This document shows, piece by piece, positions 24,386 to 35,181 of a stretch of DNA of 64,000 nt. The position numbers and the translations under genes were made by a program. Within the stretch, counting starts at the first letter, position 1, and each line of letters opens with the position of its first letter. The stretch is taken from positions 5,225,094 to 5,289,093 of the forward strand of contig JAQFVV010012476.1 of the NCBI GenBank assembly GCA_028023455.1, in the 5' to 3' direction. The DNA is from Epiperipatus broadwayi (lineage: Eukaryota; Onychophora; Udeonychophora; Euonychophora; Peripatidae). The notes beneath the pieces are model-generated. The model was given only the letters and a program-made list of their open reading frames with translations. It did not search any database and was not told the origin of the DNA.

Positions 24386-25759
24386 TTGAATGAAATTAAT
24401 ATGAAAATAACTGATACACTTTTAAAAACTGCAACAAACATAGCTGGCAGAAAAAAGCAGCAATTGACTAATAAAATTTCTACTGAGACTAGAGAATTTA
24501 TGAAGAAAAGAAGGAATATGAAGATATACAAAAATGATGCATTAAAAAGAATTGAATATCTCGAATTTTGTAAAATGGTGCGGAAAAGAATTGAAAATGA
24601 TATAAGAAAGTATAACTGTGAACTAGCAAGGAAAGCTGTAGAAAAAAATAAAAGTCTCAAGAATGTTAAACAACATTTTGGTATTGGTAGGAAATTTATA
24701 TCTGCAATAAGAAAAAAAGATGGAATTATTACTAAAAAGAGAGATGACATCATGAAATTGGTAGAAGATTTTTATCAAGAATTATATAGTAATAAAAAAC
24801 AAGTACCTTCTATATCTATTACATCTTCCGAATTGCCCAGAATTTTAAATGAAGAAGTGAGACGTGCAATTAAATGTATGAAGAAAGGAAAGGCTCCAAG
24901 TAATAATGGAATTATAATTGATATATTAAAAGAAGCAGGTGAAGAAACAGAAATTTTTTTAGCAAAGTTATATACCAAATGTCTAAATGATAAAGATGTA
25001 CCGGATGATTGGAAGAATGCAGTATTAATATTAATATTTAAAAAAGGTGATAAAGAAGATATTAGAAATTACAGACCTATCAGCCTTTTATCAGTTTTAT
25101 ATAAAAGTTTTACCAAGATTATTACAACTCGTCTACAGAGAACACTGGATTTCCACCAACCAAGAGAACAAGCTGGATTTAAAAGTGGTTTTAGTACAAT
25201 AGATCATATCCAGGGATTGAGAGAAGTTATAGAAAGGACAAATAAATATGAGTTGTCATTATGTTTTGGATTTGTAGATTATGAAAAGGCATTTGATTCT
25301 ATAAACATTTCTTCAGTGATTAAAGCATTGGATCATCAAGGTATAGATCTAGGATATTGTCATATTTTAAAGAATATTTATAAAAATGCAACAGCAACAA
25401 TTAGATTACATAATGATACTGGGAAAGTCAACATTGAGAAAGGTGTAAGACAAGGTGACTCCATATCTTCAAAACTTTTTACAGCAGTGCTGCAAGAAGT
25501 ATTTTGTGGATTAAAATGGGAAACTAAAGGAGTGAAAGTAAATGGAGATTATTTAAGTCATTTAGATTTCACAGATGATGTAGTTGTTTTTGCAAATAAT
25601 GCTTCAGAGCTGCAGGAAATGTTGCAGGAGTTATCAGATGAAAGTAGGAAAGTAAGACTAAAGATAAATGTTAAAAAGACTAAAGTAATGTTTAATCGAT
25701 TTGCTCAAAATATGAAAATAAAGATTGATTATGATGAATTAAAAGAAGTTAACAGTTAA
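24386..25759 (+). CDS. RTE-type reverse transcriptase domain, long open frame
   Basis: The 457-codon frame copies RNA to DNA at the nicked target. Residues 1-220 are the basic linker after the endonuclease, with KKGKAPSNNGIIIDILK at about 168-184. RT motifs follow: NYRPISLLSVLYK near 226-240, QAGFKSGFSTIDHI near 265-280, motif A FVDYEKAFDS at 296-305 with catalytic Asp298, motif B GVRQGDSISSKLF at 353-365, and motif C FTDD at 395-398. Motif C is normally F/YADD, so Ala396 is replaced by Thr, although both aspartates remain. The frame ends at a TAA where related copies continue into YLGQ. So the ATG at 24386 is only the first Met of an internal open stretch, not a real start. The frame is nearly intact but the polyprotein is interrupted on both sides. 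Confidence 0.9.
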   Translation: MNEINMKITDTLLKTATNIAGRKKQQLTNKISTETREFMKKRRNMKIYKNDALKRIEYLEFCKMVRKRIENDIRKYNCELARKAVEKNKSLKNVKQHFGIGRKFISAIRKKDGIITKKRDDIMKLVEDFYQELYSNKKQVPSISITSSELPRILNEEVRRAIKCMKKGKAPSNNGIIIDILKEAGEETEIFLAKLYTKCLNDKDVPDDWKNAVLILIFKKGDKEDIRNYRPISLLSVLYKSFTKIITTRLQRTLDFHQPREQAGFKSGFSTIDHIQGLREVIERTNKYELSLCFGFVDYEKAFDSINISSVIKALDHQGIDLGYCHILKNIYKNATATIRLHNDTGKVNIEKGVRQGDSISSKLFTAVLQEVFCGLKWETKGVKVNGDYLSHLDFTDDVVVFANNASELQEMLQELSDESRKVRLKINVKKTKVMFNRFAQNMKIKIDYDELKEVNS

Positions 25760-26332
25760 AAATACCTTGGTCAGATTATTAATACAGATGGAAACATAAT
25801 GGAGGAAATTAATCATAGAATTAAACTTGGTTGGAGTGCTTTTGGTAGAAATAACTTGATACTAAAAGAAAATATGCCTATGTGTTTGAAACGGAAGGTT
25901 TTTAACAAATGTGTTTTACCAGTTCTTACTTATGGATCTGAGACTTGGACACTTAATAGAAGAGCAATATAGAGACTTCAGACCACTCAAAGAAGTATGG
26001 AGAGATGTATGTTGGGAATAACAAGAAGAGATCAAAAACGCAATGTATGGGTCAGAGAACAAACAGGTGTTACTGACCTCATTGAAAAAATTAAAAGATT
26101 GAAGTGGAGTTGGGCTGGACACATTGCTAGAAGAGATGATAATAGATGGACAATTGAAATTTTAAACTGGATTCCAAGAGATTGTAAAAGACCCAGAAAG
26201 AGACCACATGTGAGATGGATGGATGAAATAAAAAAGTGTGCAGAGATGATGTGGAGAAGAGAAGCTAAAGATTGTAGAAGATGGATTAACCTTGGAGAGA
26301 CCTTCATCCTGCAGTGGATTGATAATGGTTGA
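25760..26332 (+). pseudogene. C-terminal domain of RTE element
   Basis: In the same frame as the RT but separated by the TAA at 25757, it reads KYLGQIINTDG, then RIKLGWSAFGR, then VFNKCVLPVLTYGSETWTL. A TAG interrupts at 25969-25971. The last open part (25997-26332, 111 codons) reads MERCMLGITRRDQKRN, then KWSWAGHIARRDDNRWT, then KRPRKRPHVRWMDEI, ending in DNG. This domain, with the ETWTL and AGHIARR blocks, is the standard end of RTE-type endonuclease/RT proteins; its biochemical role is less clear than that of the RT. Every other RTE copy in this window is recognised mainly by this segment because of 5' truncation. Confidence 0.9.
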
Positions 26333-26348
26333 TGATGATGATGATATA

Positions 26349-27161
26349 TTGATTATTCGAGTTTCTAGTAGATGGCTCTGAAATAGGGTGAAAAATACTG
26401 ATCTTGGAACATGTGAATAAACTCATGAGAAAGTCATGTAATAATATTATCGGTATCTATACAGAGAGGAAACTATTTAATCACATTTCATCTAAGATAG
26501 ACAATTTTTACCATCTTTTATATTACACTAAAAGAACCAGTGAATTGTTTCTTTATAGAACAATAATTTTGCAGCATTAAAAACACTTAAAGATAATGTA
26601 TAAAGTCTTCATTTTATATACTAACTCACGAATAATTTGATTTTAAAGCATAAAATAATCACAGTACAGTCTTAGAATATTTAATATTGGAACATTATGA
26701 TAAAATTTTTGGTTTGCTTAAACATTACTTGAGTGGATAATTGATAGATATTTCTAATTTATCAAGGTGCAAGATTTGATTAGATGTGTAAAAATTGAAA
26801 TTACAATGGCTTTTTTTCCCAAGTATTAAACTAAAATAAACCTTCTGCTATGATATAATCTTGTAATTACTAATTAAAATCAATGGTCCAAATTAAATGA
26901 TGTGATCTAATAATAAACAGTAGAATTTGTCTGGTATTACAACCATCTTTTACTTCTAAGTAAAATCAGACAAATGCTAATGATTATTAATAAATCACGT
27001 GATTCAGTTTACACTATTGATTTTAATTTATTGTTGCCTAGTTATGTTATAGCATCAGGTTTATTCTAGTTTAATGTATGGAAAAGTCATCATTATAATT
27101 TCAGTCTTTACTTTTTAAGTGTGTGAAAATATTTTTATTTATATATTTGAATATATGCAAG
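26349..27161. other. AT-rich spacer with one repeat scrap
   Basis: A short block at 26355-26395 (GAGTTTCTAGTAGATGGCTCTGAAATAGG) resembles the end of the fold-back repeat at 48117-48150. Nothing else was recognised. Confidence 0.4.
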
Positions 27162-27476
27162 TTAGGAGTAACAAGAAGAGATCAAAAACTAAATACATGA
27201 GTAAGAGAACAAACAGATGTTACTAACATCATTGAAAGAATTAAAATTTTGAAGTAAAGTTGGGCTGGACTTATTGCTAAAAGATAGACGGACAATTGAA
27301 ATCTTAAATTGGATTCCAAGAGATTGTAAAAGACTTAAAAAAAGACCAGATGTGAAATGGGTGGATGAAATATAAAAATGGGCTGGCATGAAGAGAGGTA
27401 AAAGTTTGGAGAAGAGGGATTAAACTTGGAGAGATCTTCATCCTGCAGTGGATTGATAATGATTGAAAATAATTGA
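27162..27476 (+). mobile_element. RTE-like retrotransposon, 3' fragment
   Basis: The plus strand covers the last roughly 310 bp of the RTE coding region, starting at the LGITRRD equivalent. It ends in a GATTGATAATGATTG-type tail. It is 5'-truncated and contains frameshifts and stops. Confidence 0.85.
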
Positions 27477-27539
27477 TGAGGAAGATATTTAAAGAAATAT
27501 GTATAAAGACATTGTTACATTTCTTCACAGATGGAGTGT

Positions 27540-28020
27540 GTGTGAAAATGTTGACTTTCTTATCTATATTAAGATCTTAAACCAGAGGAAATATGGGAAT
27601 CCATTTTTATTTATGGAGGTGGCCTTGACAACAGATTGAAGATTTCTGGTAAAAAAATAAGCTGAGACTATTATCATATGATTTATATTTGTGAACCACT
27701 TAATTTTAGGCAAAATCCAAGTTTATTATGTAATAAAAATTCAGAGAAATAGGTTTGAAAATTTTAAAAATGACTATTTACTATTCTACTTTAAAAACAG
27801 GTTATATTTGCCTGTTTAATGGATTTATTTAAATTTTTCATGAATTGAAAAATCTCAATCCGTTATAGTTCAATTGTCAACTTTTTTGTCTATATTAATC
27901 CCTGAGAGAAAAGTGGAATCCATCTTTTATTTATAGAGGTTGCCTTGACAACAGATGGAATATATATGGTGTAAATAAGTTTGGGCTATTTCCATGTGAC
28001 ATATATATGTGTATCAGAAA
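27540..28020. repeat. Diverged tandem repeat, period about 315 bp
   Basis: GGGAATCCATTTTTATTTAT ... GTGGCCTTGACAACAG at about 27595-27645 recurs as GTGGAATCCATCTTTTATTT ... GTTGCCTTGACAACAG at about 27910-27955. Similar sequence also follows both (ATATGTGTATCAG-like). It is the same family as at 15160-15600. Confidence 0.65.
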
Positions 28021-28289
28021 ACAATTTCATAATGTAGTGTTTAATGTATCTGCCTGTTATGTGCAGAACTTGATATTAGAATCTGATTAGTATTTTTTCC
28101 TCATAAAAACACAATTATTGATCAGCAAATGGATGTCTAGTTATTTTTAAACAGAGGCAGAAAAAAAAACTATAAAAACCTTTTAGTGTTTAGCATGGTG
28201 AGAATTATCTTCTTCTTCGTTGTTCATTTGTGGAGAGATGCAAAAATATATTTTGCATGCAAATGACTATCTTAAGTATTACTTATCGT

Positions 28290-28470
28290 CGTCGTTTATT
28301 TACAACTGTTATTATGTGCACAGAATAAAGATTCCGTTAAGTTTACCCAGTTCCTCCCGTCTATAGTTTGTCTCCTCCCTGCTGCTCCAGAAAATTTCCT
28401 TGCCTCATCTATCCATCTTACATGTGGCCTTTGTCTAGATCTTTTAACCCTTGATCCGAATTTATACCTC
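28290..28470 (-). mobile_element. RTE-related 3' end, divergent subfamily
   Basis: The minus strand (open frame 28296-28481) reads RSRQRPHVRWIDEARK then GRNWVNLTESLF. It aligns with RPRKRPHVRWMDEIKK and RRWINLGETFI of the main RTE family but with many differences. It then runs out into a CGACGACGAT microsatellite (28272-28290 on the plus strand as TTATCGTCGTCG). The GAC/GAT tail and divergence indicate a separate subfamily. Its 5' side is joined directly to a tRNA-derived SINE (28471-28575). Confidence 0.75.
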
Positions 28471-28575
28471 TTTTTTTCCATATGTCATAGCATCGGCGGG
28501 AGACGAACCCACAACTGTCTGCGACCAACTACTTGCTTGCAAAGCGACTGCGATGACCTATCGGCTAACAATGCT
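28471..28575 (-). mobile_element. tRNA-derived SINE, copy 1 (abuts RTE 3' end)
   Basis: On the minus strand: TTAGCCGATAGGTCA (A-box region), then a TTGCAAGC anticodon-loop-like block, GTGGGTTCGTCTCCC (B-box region), GCTATGACATATG and an A-rich run. The element is the same roughly 100-bp unit found at 39268, 42740, 56086 and 58573. The A-run passes straight into the RTE-related 3' segment in the same orientation. I could not find a target duplication around the SINE alone. Confidence 0.8.
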
Positions 28576-30099
28576 CATTTTTTAATTTTTTACAGTATTA
28601 AACAAATGACGTGTTTATCACATTTATAAGTGTTTTTATTTATAAAATAATATTTTGTTAAAAGCAAAAAGTCTATGAAAAAAAGCAGTTTTTTTTTTTA
28701 CTTTATCATTAATTTTTACGATCATTATTTCTTCTTGTTTAAATTAAAACTATATTAAAGGAGATTTTCGTGCTTGTAAGTCGGTGTAATATTATTTAGA
28801 TACGAGGTAGCAACACGCAAAACGAAGCTTATAAAAATGTCAAACCTTTGTTCATTACGTGATAATATCGCTTACTAAAACGCATCGTTAACTGAACATT
28901 TCTTCTGTTAATCTTACAAAAATAGGTCAAATAATTGTCAGCAATATATGTGCATGTATACACAAATATATAACAATGTGTGTGGTAATATAAAAGTCAT
29001 GCACATCCACGAATAACAGATGTGTTTGCAACAAAACACACACGTTTAAAAATATATACAATATAAATAAAAAGCGCGCAACGGAGCTTTAATAGTTTGC
29101 TTGCAAAGTAGAGATTTCTCCAAGAATATTTTCATAGATAAATGATTAAAAATATAAACTATTCTAAATGTCAATTGTTGATAATTTTCATGATTTTCTT
29201 TCTATGCTTTTTTTTTCTATAATTAAAATAGATAGATACCCATTTACTGACTAGTGGTCAGATACCTAGCCCTGCTGTCGATTGAACAAGTATCTGGAAA
29301 AAACTCTCATCTTGACTGGAAACGTATCTGCTAATATAAGCATCTCTACACTTTTTTTTAACTAAAACTCTTACCTTTCATTTAGTGGAGTTAAATTTAC
29401 TTACTGTCCTTTATGATTTAGTACAGGAATAGAATGGCGGACTCTAAAGCTAAAGATCCATAGATAGTGCCTCTAGTTTTGCCATTTTTGGTACTCGAAT
29501 TTTTTATACACTCATGAGCAATAACCAATTTGATTATTTTAATGTACTGAATTTGAAATGATAAAAAAAACTTCAGATTATATAACCTCATTTATTTTAT
29601 GTTTATTGTATATGTATAATTATGTTACTACTACTTACTACCAGCCTAAATAAAAAATTGGTTCTGTTGCTACTAGTGACATCTATGTCTACAAATAAGA
29701 AACTGCCTTCTAACACATAATCTCTAAGTATTAGACTTGACATATTCTCACAGTTTATTGTAGTTGAGTTACTTAATATGATATTTATAATGATACTAAT
29801 TAAAGATTTTACTTATTTATTTAAAATTTTACCCTAATATTAACAAAAACTATTCTAGATTTTTTTTTTAATTTTTATTTTATTAAATATCAGCTACATT
29901 TTAGTTGCATACAAAATTTATATTCCTTCCTTTGATCCTCCAATCTAGATTATAATGGGTTTTTTTTAAAGAGGTATAGCTGTCTAATCATTTGTTACAC
30001 ACCAGGAATAAGATATAAGATGATAGCCAGGTATAAATTACAGGTAATTACAATGCTCTTTACCATGAGACATTCTCTTAAACAATAGCAAAATTGGGT
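28576..30099. other. AT-rich spacer
   Basis: No gene or repeat family was recognised in this stretch. Confidence 0.4.
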
Positions 30100-30398
30100 A
30101 ACTATAACACCACCTATTCCAAGCTCTAATAATCAATAGTTGCTAGAATGCTGTGCATCATAATCTATACTCTAGATACCTTGTTGTGTTTTCAGTTTGA
30201 GTTGATAGCTTTATACTTAATCAAAAAGGTAAAAGGTGGAGTGCTGGAGGGATGCATTACATCCAAAAAATCCAGGCCCACTGATTTCAGATCCAAGGTT
30301 CCTCATTGATAAAACAATAAGCTAGAAACTAATCTGAGGATATTGGATGGAAAAGCACTGTTTAAAAGTTATGATGCACAAATTTCTAGCATTGGTCA
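30100..30398. mobile_element. Fold-back MITE, copy 2, truncated
   Basis: The left arm (ACACCACCTATTCCAAGC ... AATCAATAGTTGCTAGAATG) and central motifs (GGATCCAAGG-like, CTCATTGATAAAACAATAAGCTAGAAACTA) match the MITE at 11026-11434. The right arm stops after CAAATTTCTAGCATT at about 30390, where a LINE C-terminal coding segment begins. The LINE or a rearrangement may have removed the last roughly 50 bp. Confidence 0.65.
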
Positions 30399-30399
30399 A

Positions 30400-31220
30400 G
30401 TTTTCATATGAGAGATGCAAAAAGTAAAATGAAAATCTTTGGTAGATTGCAGTTTATTGATAATAAAAGAATAGCCAAAATAGTATTTAATTGGATTATG
30501 AGTAAAGGGCAGGTAACAAGATGGGTGAGAAAGGTAATGCAGTATGCAAAAGATTTGGATAAAGAATTTATATCAGTATATTTGTACAAAAGATGGAATG
30601 ATTGTGTTAAGAGGATTGTTGAGTGTTATAGTAGTAAGGAATGGGATAAAAGAATAGATTTATTAATAAAGAATAGGGAGTTAGAGAGATGGAGAAATAG
30701 TATGGCAAGTAAAAAGAGTTTAAATATACATAGAAATAAACAGAATATTAGGTATGAGTTAATATATGATAATAGTAAGAAAAGTAGTTTATTGTTTAAG
30801 GCTTGAACGGGATCTTTAGCTACAAGAGAATATACATGTAAATGGAAAAATATAAGTGATTTATTTTGTAAATTATGTAAGGAAGGAATAGAAAATATTA
30901 GGCATTTGTTAATTGAATGTAAATGCTTGAAAACAGAAAGGGTACATATAATAAAGTTATGGAAGAATAAATATGAAAAAAGTGATTATACAGAAAGTGA
31001 ATTATTGGTTTTTATACTGGTTTGGGAAAAGATAAGAGGGATTTAGATATAAAAGCTATAGAGTTGACAAAGATTATGTTGTGGAAATGAGATGGAGCAG
31101 AATATGGGAAAATTTAGAGTGGGGAATGGAAAATAAAGTGGCTAACAGGTTTATCTGGGCATAATAGATGAGATATTCTTGACTTCGTTTAAGGAGAAGC
31201 CACAATACATCACATCACAA
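30400..31220 (+). mobile_element. LINE C-terminal fragment with CCHC-type motif
   Basis: The 132-codon open stretch 30408-30806 ends in TGA. The same frame then continues past it to about 31050, reading TGSLATREYTCKW and LFCKLCKEGIENIRHLLIEC. The C-x2-C-x(8-9)-H-x4-C arrangement is the zinc-knuckle-like C-terminus common to several non-LTR retrotransposon clades, where it follows the RT domain. The family is not the RTE above: it lacks ETWTL and AGHIARR. After the coding end, a 3' region (GAGATATTCTTGACTTCGTT ... CACATCACA) is shared with the repeat at 10530-10595. It is 5'-truncated. Clade is not assigned. Confidence 0.7.
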
Positions 31221-32399
31221 TACTGTTTTTGAGACTTTTTTGAGTCATAAAACTTACTTTCTAATCAATGATTTAACATGCATACCATTTGTATATACCA
31301 CTTGACAAATGTTTTTAGATATATTGTATATTAAAATAGTAAAATTTAGTCATTATATCAATGCACTGCTATTTTGGTGTAGCGGTATATAGGCAGACTC
31401 AAGATTTTTAAGGTTTGTGGACGATCCGTCTCTGACATTTCCGATACTCAAACTTCTTAAGAGCTCCTTTACAATAAAGTATTCGATTTATTTATTATAT
31501 CAACTAAAAGAAAATAACACTCCACTGACATGCTTTTTTCCTGCTGCACATATATATGTAAGTAATTTTAAAATCATTTCAGATATCTAAGTAATTAAGA
31601 TAAACGGTTCTGAGCACGGACAGTTAATTTTAGTTTTGAACGATTGTGATAAATATTTAAAAGCAATAAACATCTGAATTTTATAAATATTTAAAAAGAG
31701 AGAAAGAGACATTTAGCAAACTAATTTCAAATTAGTAGGTTTATTTGACCTTTGAACCCCTTCAACCGTATTATATATTAATAATGGCGTATACCTCTGG
31801 TTGATTACTTTGTTAAATAGTTAGTTTGCATGCAAGCTGAAAAGGTTTTTAAATATTCATAAAATAATGTTCGAAAGTGGAAGAGGTTTTAATTTTTAAT
31901 GCCTTGAATTCTATGACACTGTTTACATATTGTTACATTATACAGTATCTCTTTATTTATGACTAATATTAGAATTATTACAAAAATTCTATATTAACAT
32001 TCCAAATAGACAGTATCGTATAAAAGAAATGCTCAGAATTCATAAAAAAAAAAAAAAACAATTTATATATATATGTATTACAGTGAATAGGATTAGAAAT
32101 ACTTTTGATAGACAATTACTTAATTCTTATAACGCATGATAGTAATTACCTTGTCACACTCATGATTTGGGGTTCAAATCTAAAATACTAAGAAGATATT
32201 TTCTATACAAGAGAAGATTTCTCGCGCATGCGAAGGATTTTATATGAGCCAGATCAGTTCCCCCGCCCCTAGCCACACAATAGTCTTTATTAAATAAATA
32301 TTTAACTATTTTTTTTCTGGATGATTTAAAAAAAAAAAAATGTAAGTATAGCTTTGAAACTAACAAAATATGATCCTAGCTTCAATCACGCTTTCCAGT
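31221..32399. other. AT-rich spacer with possible tRNA-like scraps
   Basis: TGGTGTAGCGG at about 31376 matches a pol III A-box and GACGATCCGTCTC about 45 bp later is a poor B-box, so this may be SINE debris. GGGGTTCAAATCT at about 32170 is another isolated B-box-like run. Neither supports a tRNA gene. Confidence 0.3.
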
Positions 32400-32770
32400 A
32401 GCAAATTTTCCTTTGATCAGTTTAGTTACATCACCTAGTGTAACCTTGATTAACAATTCCGGCTTCTATAATGCTTCACAATAGCAAATTTTCTTTCTCT
32501 CACTCTAATTGTGCACCTAATGTAATCTTGATTAACAAAATATTACATCATCCCAGCTTTCACAATGTTTCCCAGTAGCATTTTTTTTTATCTCACCAGT
32601 TGGTAGTTCTGAAAAAAAAGGGCATTAGATCCAAAATTTCTGACTTATGAAAGCAACAAGCTGGAAATCAGTCTGAAGCATACGGACAGGACATATTAAA
32701 TAAGAATTTATCAAATACTAGCATCTAGTTAATACTTAAGATTACACTAGGTGGCGTAATTGAAGTGAGT
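32400..32770. mobile_element. Fold-back repeat related to the MITE family, copy 3
   Basis: The left part contains two diverged tandem blocks (CCTAGTGTAACCTTGATTAAC at about 32434; CCTAATGTAATCTTGATTAAC at about 32516). They are complementary to the right end (TTAAGATTACACTAGG at 32736-32752). The centre includes GAAAGCAACAAGCTGGAAATCAGTCTGAAG, matching the AGCTAGAAACTAGTCTGAGG motif of the other MITE copies. Confidence 0.6.
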
Positions 32771-32908
32771 GAAACCAAATTAACTCTGTGCAAAGACTAG
32801 TGAGTTGGCTTAGGAAATAAATAAGTTGGTTCTATAGTCAAATGATAATATTTGATCATTATAAATGATGGTTTCCATTTATTGCTACTCCTATAATTTA
32901 TTCTAACA

Positions 32909-33356
32909 CAGGGGTTCCCAACTTGAGGTATTATATCTCCAGGGAATATAGAAAGTGTGTTCAGGTGGTACAATAAATAACAGGTAAATAAATATACTAT
33001 GCTACTAATGTATTCCAAAAATGGTTATGTTATAACATTTCCAGGCTATTCCACATTAGTATTGTTTGATAGACACACCAGCAATATTTTAAGATCTTTT
33101 CTAATCACAAGCATAGGTTTCACAGTCTTTTTCCTTACGGCAGGATCCAGTCTCAAAATTCTCAGTTAAGATTTAAGATAGCTAATGAAATTGCCAGATT
33201 GGCACCTCTTTGAGACTTGCCTTTGTGGCATCTTCATCTAATGAACATACACATGGTATACTGCACAGTAAACTCTTATTATAATGAATAGAGGGTACTG
33301 GATAATTAACTAAAAGCCAAGGGGAGTATGGGAACCAAAAAAGTTGGAAACTTCTG
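32909..33356. mobile_element. hAT-type MITE with exact 8-bp target duplication
   Basis: Terminal inverted repeats are CAGGGGTTCCCAACTT at the left (32909-32924) and AAGTTGGAAACTTCTG at the right (33341-33356). The left end has the CAGNGGTTCxCAA form characteristic of hAT superfamily ends. The 8-bp sequence TTCTAACA occurs immediately outside both ends (32901-32908 and 33357-33364), the hallmark duplication length for hAT. The 448-bp interior has no transposase, so it must have been mobilised in trans. The retained exact duplication suggests a fairly recent insertion. Confidence 0.92.
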
Positions 33357-33364
33357 TTCTAACA

Positions 33365-34399
33365 CCTCAATATTTAGAGTTTCAATATAAATTTTAATAG
33401 ATGCTTTAAGTTGCATATGAGTTACATAAGGTTTAAATCAATCTATTCTTGTAAGATAATGAATAGTGCACTGGCAATAAAAATCAATTGAAATATATAA
33501 CCCCTTTATTTTTATGGAAGGGGATTTCATGTACTAATGAATACTGAATTCATGATTTACTTTTAGAGTTCCATTTTTATCTGAATCAATCTTGACATCA
33601 TCTAAAACTGTCATGTGCAGTTCGTGTGTGCAAACAAAGCAATACTTCTATTTAATAATTACCTTTTTTTATATAACATTTTTATTTTTCTAATATTTTC
33701 TAAGTTTTTCAACTTTGTTTTATAAAACAAAACTGGAAAAATCCCCCTTTGCTCCCTTCAAAATGGCCAATTTAATTCTTTCCTTCTTCTAATTGGTCAT
33801 TGAAAGGTGCATAATGACTAATTCTAGATTTCTATGATCAGATAACATTCTCTTACATAGTCATATCATCATCTTATAGAAATAATGATTAAATCAAATT
33901 CATATAGTAATAAAAAGTTGTTAAATTTTGATTAAAATTTATTCTTCCTACAACTTTGACATGATCCGCTCCAGATAAACTTGTTACTGATTATCATTAA
34001 TAATTTATTAAACTAGAGATTATCCTTCATCTGATATAAACTTTAAAACTTACTTACAAATTAATATATCTGTGTTTTAATTAATCATGCATAGGTAGAG
34101 TGATTCAACACCATTTCTCGTTTTACCTATATAATATATTTTTTATATGTATTTAATAATCTCCATTCTACTACCTATTTGTCTTTTTTTTATAAAATAT
34201 TTTTATTTATATGTTTTAAAAATAATATATGGTGGAGTGGAGGTTATTAAGTATAATCTACAAATTCAAAGATATTAGTATAAATTATGGGTCGTTTATT
34301 CCTATTTGAAGCAATGAAAAATTATTGAATCCACAGAGTAGTACAAAATTATGCCATGGTGGCATGACTGTAGTTCAAAGCTATTTTTAACAGCTATTC
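33365..34399. other. AT-rich spacer
   Basis: No gene or repeat was recognised in this stretch. Confidence 0.4.
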
Positions 34400-34640
34400 C
34401 CATACCTCACTATATATATTGCCACACACAGCAAGCTATAGTAATCAATGGATGCCAGAAGGCTTATGCAAAATATCCCCATCTAGTGCCTACTCATCCA
34501 ATATTCCCAGACTAGTTTCTGGCTTATGACCTTCATCAGTGAGGAGCCTTGGATCTGAGAGCACTGCACTTAGATCTTATACACAAGCCTTCTGGCATCC
34601 ATTGATTACTCTAGCTTGTTGTGTGTGGAAATATATATAG
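34400..34640. mobile_element. Fold-back MITE, copy 4
   Basis: The left arm (TATATATTGCCACACACAGCAAGCTATAGTAATCAATGGATGCCAGAAGGCTT, 34410-34462) is matched inverted by the right arm (34583-34640). The centre carries CTAGTTTCTGGCTTATGACC and GGAGCCTTGGATCTGAGAGCACTGCACTTAGATC, the same core as in copies 1, 2 and 5. Confidence 0.8.
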
Positions 34641-35181
34641 TGAGTTTTGTCTGTTTTAACAACAGTTATATACAAGCATAAGAGGTGGTGATCATGTAAT
34701 GTTTATTGGCTATTCCCATACCCTGAATAAATACTGTCATTCAAGTTTTACTGAAAACAGTTTTATTAAAGTTATCACACAGTGTGTCCCAATGAAAAGG
34801 CAACTGGTCCTCTCTTCCAGGGTCTATTAAACATTACACAATCACCATTTCCTATTTTTACACAAGCTGTTAAAATAATGAAAAACTCTCCATACAGTGG
34901 TGCTATCCAGTATGAAAAGCTTGTCACTGTTTTAACAGCCTGTATAAGCATAAAAAATGATGATCATGTGATGTTTAGGAGTTTAATACCATTCCTGCCC
35001 ATGGGATGATAAAAATTATGGTTATTAAAGAACCAAAGAAATCAAGATGTATAGATACTGAAGTGGATTCATATCTATATGATTATACAACTGAATGAGC
35101 TTGGATTATTTTGAACTCATAGCTTTATATAAACTAAAAAGATAGGCAGCTGGAGGGTTGCATTGGATCCTAAGACCTAGG
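34641..35181. mobile_element. Longer relative of the fold-back repeat family
   Basis: AACTCTCCATACAGTGGTGCTA (34885) and AAGCATAAAAAATGATGATCATGTGATGTTTA (34947) recur at 40474 and, inverted or direct, at 40425-40450 and 40845-40870. A second block (GAACCAAAGAAATCAAGATGTATAGATACTGA, 35030, and GAGCTTGGATTATTTTGA) is present inverted at 40295-40370. This shows that a longer element contains the MITE ends. It runs directly into the Tigger-like transposase remnant, which may be the autonomous relative. Confidence 0.55.

Larger units (their letters stand above)
23390..26348 (+). mobile_element. RTE-like non-LTR retrotransposon, best-preserved copy
   Basis: The order is: a GC-richer 5' leader (about 23395-23500, GGCCCTTATGCCCAGGAGG ... 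CAGGCTGCCATTTGATGATG), an APE-type endonuclease, a reverse transcriptase, a C-terminal domain ending DNG-stop at 26330, and a GATGATGATGATGAT tail. This one-ORF plan, short length (about 2.95 kb) and microsatellite tail fit the RTE superfamily. Insertion is expected by target-primed reverse transcription. Damage is limited to one frameshift plus a substituted segment in the endonuclease N-terminus, a poly-T interruption with stops at 24056-24290, and in-frame stops at 25757 and 25969. All other copies in the window are more decayed. A clear target duplication was not found. Confidence 0.92.
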
